Shown: positions 60,260 to 64,000 of the stretch, piece after piece
Layout: the number at the start of each line of letters is the position of its first letter
How positions within the stretch are numbered: the first letter of the stretch is position 1
Assembly (NCBI RefSeq): GCF_017894385.1
Contig: NZ_CP059560.1
Location: 1,550,001-1,614,000 of the forward strand
Origin: Aromatoleum petrolei
GTDB taxonomy: Bacteria; Pseudomonadota; Gammaproteobacteria; Burkholderiales; Rhodocyclaceae
Direction of reading: 5' to 3'
Length of the DNA stretch: 64,000 nt
Notes under the pieces: model-generated
What the model was told of the DNA's origin: nothing
Database searches by the model: none
Seen by the model: the letters and a program-made list of their open reading frames with translations, nothing else
Position numbers and translations under genes: made by a program

Positions 60260-61324
60260 TCAGATCGCGGCCACCGGATAGGAGCCCAGAACCTTGACGA
60301 ACGCGGCGCGCTCGTTGAGTTCCTGCAACGCCGCTGCGACGTGCGCATCCTCGCGATGACCGTCGATATCGACGTAGAACACGTATTCCCAAAGCCCGCC
60401 GCGCGCCGGGCGCGACTGCAACTTGGTCATATCCACGCCGTGCCGCGCCAACGGCTCGAGCAGCGCATGCATCGCCCCCGGACGATTCAGCGCCGAACAC
60501 ACGAGCGAGGTCTTGTCCTGACCCGACGGGCCCGCATCATGATCACCGATCACCACGAATCGCGTCGTGTTGTTCGGATCATCCTCGATGTTAGCAGCCA
60601 GCACGTTGAGCCCGTACAGCTCCGCAGCCGCCTCGCCGGCAATGGCGCACGATTCCGGATCCTCGGACGCCATCCGTGCAGCCTCGGCATTGCTCGCCAC
60701 CGGCACCCGCGACAGATGCGCGAGATTGCGGTTGAGCCATTCGTGGCACTGCGCGAGGGACTGGGCGTGGGAATACAGGCGCTTTGCCGCACCGATCCCC
60801 TCGGCCTTGGACAGCAGGTGCTGATGGATGCGCAGGTTCACCTCGCCGCAGATCTTCAGGGGATTGGCGAGCAGCAGGTCCAGCGCCCCTCCCACCGCTC
60901 CCTCGGTCGAATTCTCGACAGGAACGACACCATAATCGGCATTCCCCGCCTCGACCGCACGGAACACGTCGTCGATCGCCGCCGTCGGCATCAGCGCCGC
61001 GGCACCGCCGAAATGCTTGCGGGCGGCACTCTCGGAGAAGGTCCCCGCCGGCCCGAGGTAGGCGACCTTGGTCGGGTGCTCCAGAGCCAGACAGGCCGAC
61101 ATGATCTCGCGGAAGATCCGCTGCACCGCCTGGCCGGGCAAGGGACCGGGGTTCACGGCAGCAAGGCGCCGCAGCACCTGCGCCTCGCGCTCGGGACGAT
61201 ACAGGTTGCCCTGCTTGATCACGCCGATACGCTGCGCGCTGCGCGCGCGCTCGGCAAGGCGCGCGAGGATCTCCTCGTCAAGCCGGTCGATGTCGTTCCT
61301 GAGATTCTGCAGTTCGTCGCTCAT
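60260..61324 (-). CDS. pheA: Chorismate mutase / prephenate dehydratase (P-protein)
   Basis: A 354-residue bifunctional enzyme of phenylalanine synthesis. The order is an AroQ chorismate mutase (LRNDIDRLDEEILARLAERA, about 1-85), a prephenate dehydratase (VAYLGPAGTFSESAARKHFG to NNTTRFVVIG with catalytic TRF, about 90-270) and a C-terminal ACT domain with the ESRP-like LQSRPARGGLWEYVFYVDIDGH. The ATG at 61324 is preferred to one 11 codons upstream. It follows serC by 39 bases. Confidence 0.96.
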   Translation of the reverse strand: MSDELQNLRNDIDRLDEEILARLAERARSAQRIGVIKQGNLYRPEREAQVLRRLAAVNPGPLPGQAVQRIFREIMSACLALEHPTKVAYLGPAGTFSESAARKHFGGAAALMPTAAIDDVFRAVEAGNADYGVVPVENSTEGAVGGALDLLLANPLKICGEVNLRIHQHLLSKAEGIGAAKRLYSHAQSLAQCHEWLNRNLAHLSRVPVASNAEAARMASEDPESCAIAGEAAAELYGLNVLAANIEDDPNNTTRFVVIGDHDAGPSGQDKTSLVCSALNRPGAMHALLEPLARHGVDMTKLQSRPARGGLWEYVFYVDIDGHREDAHVAAALQELNERAAFVKVLGSYPVAAI

Positions 61325-61363
61325 GCTCGCCTCTTCACCCCGCCCGGGGCAGCTCAAGCCGTT

Positions 61364-62461
61364 TCAGCCATGTTGCGCGGCAAATCCGCGCATGTATTCC
61401 ACCAGCGCCCGCACGCCCTCGACCGGCATCGCGTTGTAGATCGAGGCACGCATGCCGCCTACCGATTTGTGCCCCTTCAGCTGCGTCAACCCCGCGCTCT
61501 TCGCGCCCGTGAGGAAGGCATCGTTCAGCGCCTCATCCGGGAGCAGGAACGGGATGTTCATGCGCGAGCGGCTCCCGATTTCGACCGTATTGCGATAGAA
61601 GCCGCTGTCGTCGATGAAGTCGTACAGAAGCGCCGCCTTCTCAATGTTGCGTTGTTCCATCGCAGCCAGCCCGCCTTGGGCCTTTAGCCACCGGAACACG
61701 AGCCCTGCGACATAGATGGCGTAGGTCGGCGGGGTATTGAGCATCGAACCGTTGTCCGCCATGACCTTGTAGTCCATCACGGTCGGTGTCAGCGGGCTTG
61801 CACGTCCGAGCAGATCCTCGCGCACGATCACGATGACCAGCCCGGAGGGACCAATATTCTTCTGCGCGCCGGCATAGATCAGGCCATAACGGCTCACATC
61901 GGTGTGCCGCGACAGGATGTGCGAGGACATGTCAGCGACCAGCGGAGCCGCGGATCGAGGCAAACCATCGTCACCGACCTCGACGCCGTGGATCGTCTCG
62001 TTTGTACACAGATGGACGTAGGCGGCATCGGCATCCAGCGCGAGCTCGTCGGCCCGCAATGCCCGAGTAAAGCCACACGCTTCCGTGCTGCCAACGAGAC
62101 GCACCTTGCCGCCAATCGCCCCGGCGAGGTGATGCGCCTCCTTGTACGCCTTCTGCGACCAGGTACCCGTCACGAGATAGTCCGCCGAACGGCCGCCCAG
62201 CAGATTCATCGGAAGCTGCGCAAACTGCTGTGTGGCCCCGCCTTGCAGAAACAACACGCGGTAGTTCTGTGGAATCGCCATCAGCTCGCGCAGGTCCGCT
62301 TCGGCCTGTTCGATGATGGACATGAATTCCTTGCCGCGATGGCTCATTTCCATCACACCGCAGCCAGCGCCGTGCCAATCGAGCATCTCCTCGGCGGCCT
62401 GACGCAATACTGGCTCCGGCAAGGCCGCCGGACCGGCACTGAAATTGAACACCCGGGTCAT
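61364..62461 (-). CDS. serC: Phosphoserine aminotransferase
   Basis: A 365-residue class V PLP aminotransferase used in serine and pyridoxal phosphate synthesis. It starts [19 protein letters not shown], has [16 protein letters not shown] near the cofactor, and the PLP lysine in [20 protein letters not shown]. The ATG at 62461 begins the conserved region; a 26-codon open extension overlaps the gyrA end and is not used. It lies 25 bases after gyrA in the conserved gyrA-serC-pheA order. Confidence 0.97.
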   Translation of the reverse strand: MTRVFNFSAGPAALPEPVLRQAAEEMLDWHGAGCGVMEMSHRGKEFMSIIEQAEADLRELMAIPQNYRVLFLQGGATQQFAQLPMNLLGGRSADYLVTGTWSQKAYKEAHHLAGAIGGKVRLVGSTEACGFTRALRADELALDADAAYVHLCTNETIHGVEVGDDGLPRSAAPLVADMSSHILSRHTDVSRYGLIYAGAQKNIGPSGLVIVIVREDLLGRASPLTPTVMDYKVMADNGSMLNTPPTYAIYVAGLVFRWLKAQGGLAAMEQRNIEKAALLYDFIDDSGFYRNTVEIGSRSRMNIPFLLPDEALNDAFLTGAKSAGLTQLKGHKSVGGMRASIYNAMPVEGVRALVEYMRGFAAQHG

Positions 62462-62486
62462 GCTCGAGTCACTCCTTGTGCGCGTC

Positions 62487-64000
62487 TCATTCGGCGGGCG
62501 CGTCGTCGCCCGCCTCGTCTTGGGCATCGGCGACGTCACCCTGCTCGCCGAGCGTCACCTCGTCGGCTTCCGACTCGGCCACCTTCTCGATTCCCGCCAG
62601 CGTGTCGCTTTCGTCGAGGTTGATCAGCGTGACGCCCTGCGTCGCCCGCCCGAGTTCGCGGATATCCTGCACCTTGGTGCGGATCAGCACCCCCCCGGTC
62701 GAGATCAGCATCACCTCGTCGGTTTCCTCGACCAGACAGGCCCCGACCAGACGGCCGTTGCGCTCGGACGTCTGGATCGCAATCATGCCCTTTGTGCCGC
62801 GGCCGTGGCGCGTGTACTCGGCCACCGGCGTGCGCTTGCCGTAGCCGTTCTCGGTCGCCGTCAGCACGCAAAGATCCTCGCGCTTGGCAACGAGCATCGC
62901 GATCACCTGCTGCCCTTCTTCCAGTGTCATGCCGCGCACCCCGCGCGCCTCGCGCCCCATCGGCCGCACATCGGACTCCGGGAAACGCACCGCCTTGCCG
63001 GCATCCGAGAACAGCATCACGTCGCTCTCTCCGTCGGTGATCGCAACACCGATCAGGCGATCGCCATCGTCGAGGCTCGCAGCGATGATGCCCGCCTTGC
63101 GCGGATTGGCGAAGGCGGTCAGTGCCGTCTTCTTCACCGTACCCTCCGCAGTTGCCATGAACACGAAGTGATTGTCGTCGAAGGTCTGCACCGGCAGGAC
63201 CGCGTTGATCTTCTCCCCTTCGAGCAGCGGGAAGAGATTCACGATCGGTCGCCCGCGCGAATTGCGCGTGCCTTCCGGCACTTCATATACCTTCAGCCAA
63301 TACACCCGCCCCCGGCTCGAGAAGCACAGGATGTAGTCGTGCGTATTGGCGACGAAGAGGTGATCGATGAAATCGTCGTCTTTCATCCCCGTCGCCTGCT
63401 TGCCGCGCCCGCCGCGTCGCTGCGCCCGATAATCCGCAAGCGGCTGGCGCTTGAAATAGCCGCCGTGCGACAGCGTGACCACCATGTCCTCGGGCGCGAT
63501 CAGATCCTCGATATTGATCTCGCCGGTGTTGAGCACGACCTCGGAGCGGCGCGGGTCGCCGAACTGGTTGCGGATCGCGCCCAGCTCCTCGACGATGATC
63601 GCGGTGATGCGCGCTGGATTCGCGAGGATGTCCAGCAGATCCGTAATGAGGTCCATGACTTCGCGATACTCCGCGACGATCTTGTCCTGCTCCAGACCGG
63701 TCAGTCGCTGCAGTCGCAACTCCAGGATTGCCTGAGCCTGGGCCTCCGAGAGGCGGTAGCCCTGTGCCGACAACCCGAACTCAGCAGCCAGTCCTTCCGG
63801 CCGGTAACTATCGGCCAGCGCGCGCGTCAGCATCTCCTCGACCAGCGCAGAACGCCACTGCCGCGCCATCAGCTCGCGCTTTGCGTCCGCCGGCGTCGGC
63901 GCCGCCTTGATCAGCGCAATGATCTCGTCGACGTTCGACAGCGCGACCGCGAGGCCTTCCAGAATATGCCCGCGCTCGCGCGCCTTGCGCAGCTCGAACA
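62487..64000 (-). CDS. gyrA: DNA gyrase subunit A, 5' part outside window
   Basis: C-terminal part of GyrA; the N-terminal catalytic region lies to the right of 64000. The last part of the coiled-coil domain is visible ([20 protein letters not shown], then [21 protein letters not shown]), followed by the six-bladed pinwheel with the GyrA box QRRGGRGK that wraps DNA for negative supercoiling. The end is a strongly acidic tail ([21 protein letters not shown]), which in other gyrases tunes supercoiling. This box distinguishes it from parC at 5023-7377. The reading frame continues open to the window edge. Confidence 0.97.
   Translation of the reverse strand, partial: FELRKARERGHILEGLAVALSNVDEIIALIKAAPTPADAKRELMARQWRSALVEEMLTRALADSYRPEGLAAEFGLSAQGYRLSEAQAQAILELRLQRLTGLEQDKIVAEYREVMDLITDLLDILANPARITAIIVEELGAIRNQFGDPRRSEVVLNTGEINIEDLIAPEDMVVTLSHGGYFKRQPLADYRAQRRGGRGKQATGMKDDDFIDHLFVANTHDYILCFSSRGRVYWLKVYEVPEGTRNSRGRPIVNLFPLLEGEKINAVLPVQTFDDNHFVFMATAEGTVKKTALTAFANPRKAGIIAASLDDGDRLIGVAITDGESDVMLFSDAGKAVRFPESDVRPMGREARGVRGMTLEEGQQVIAMLVAKREDLCVLTATENGYGKRTPVAEYTRHGRGTKGMIAIQTSERNGRLVGACLVEETDEVMLISTGGVLIRTKVQDIRELGRATQGVTLINLDESDTLAGIEKVAESEADEVTLGEQGDVADAQDEAGDDAPAE

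Overview
The window is a continuous, gene-dense, high-GC bacterial chromosome segment. It has no insertion sequence, integrase, phage gene or CRISPR array, and no gene-free stretch longer than about 235 bases. The gene set points to a denitrifying betaproteobacterium, most likely Rhodocyclales (Azoarcus/Aromatoleum/Thauera type). The signs are a complete cd1 nitrite reductase and heme d1 locus, an flhB-flhA-flhF-flhG-fliA-motC-motD block, a surE-pcm-nlpD-rpoS block, a fused AroA-cytidylate kinase, and the thrS-infC-rpmI-rplT-pheST-ihfA-merR-tRNA-Pro string. The genus is an inference; no rRNA gene is present.

Layout. Positions 1-4800 (minus): a LysR regulator, a DUF1445 (D-glutamate cyclase-like) protein, an MFS transporter and 5-oxoprolinase subunits PxpB and PxpC (PxpC cut by the window edge); this looks like uptake and opening of 5-oxoproline. 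Positions 5000-8900 (plus): parC, an internally deleted Kef-type antiporter remnant, and a tandem universal stress protein. Positions 8900-17140 (minus): the flagellar export, placement and motor genes. Positions 17300-20000 (minus): a DUF192 protein, rluE, tRNA-Ser and rlmD. Positions 20100-21050 (plus): a DUF7931 protein and an Ala/Pro-repeat lipoprotein with a clear promoter and terminator. Positions 21160-24270 (minus): bamC, dapA and an HDAC-like deacetylase. Positions 24400-29300 (plus): a MoxR / DUF58 / transglutaminase / MltB operon with overlapping genes.

Positions 29340-32860 (minus): surE-pcm-nlpD-rpoS, then upstream of it tRNA-Pro. Positions 32900-40490 (minus): tRNA-Val, thrS, infC (AUC start), rpmI, rplT, pheS, pheT, ihfA and a MerR regulator. 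Positions 40590-50060: the nir locus. nirC-F-DL-G-H-J-N run leftward and nirE-nirS run rightward from a shared divergent control region holding one FNR/Dnr-type site, with a second similar site before nirS. NirE feeds precorrin-2 towards siroheme, NirDL/G/H decarboxylate siroheme, NirJ, NirF and NirN finish heme d1, and NirS uses it to reduce nitrite.

Positions 50130-64000 (minus): gyrA (5' part outside), serC, pheA, tyrA, aroA-cmk, rpsA, ihfB, lapA, lapB, ugd, cysM, an exonuclease and a GlsB-type membrane protein. This joins serine and aromatic amino acid synthesis, translation, nucleoid structure and envelope (LPS) control.

The most unusual items are an FlhG homologue that keeps the FlhF-activating DQAxGLR motif but has lost the ATP-binding P-loop, a FliA sigma factor ending in an AT-hook-like RRGRPPK tail, the in-frame Kef deletion remnant, and the symmetric nirC/nirE control region. 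I saw no wholly new multi-gene system; most of the window is conserved housekeeping content.
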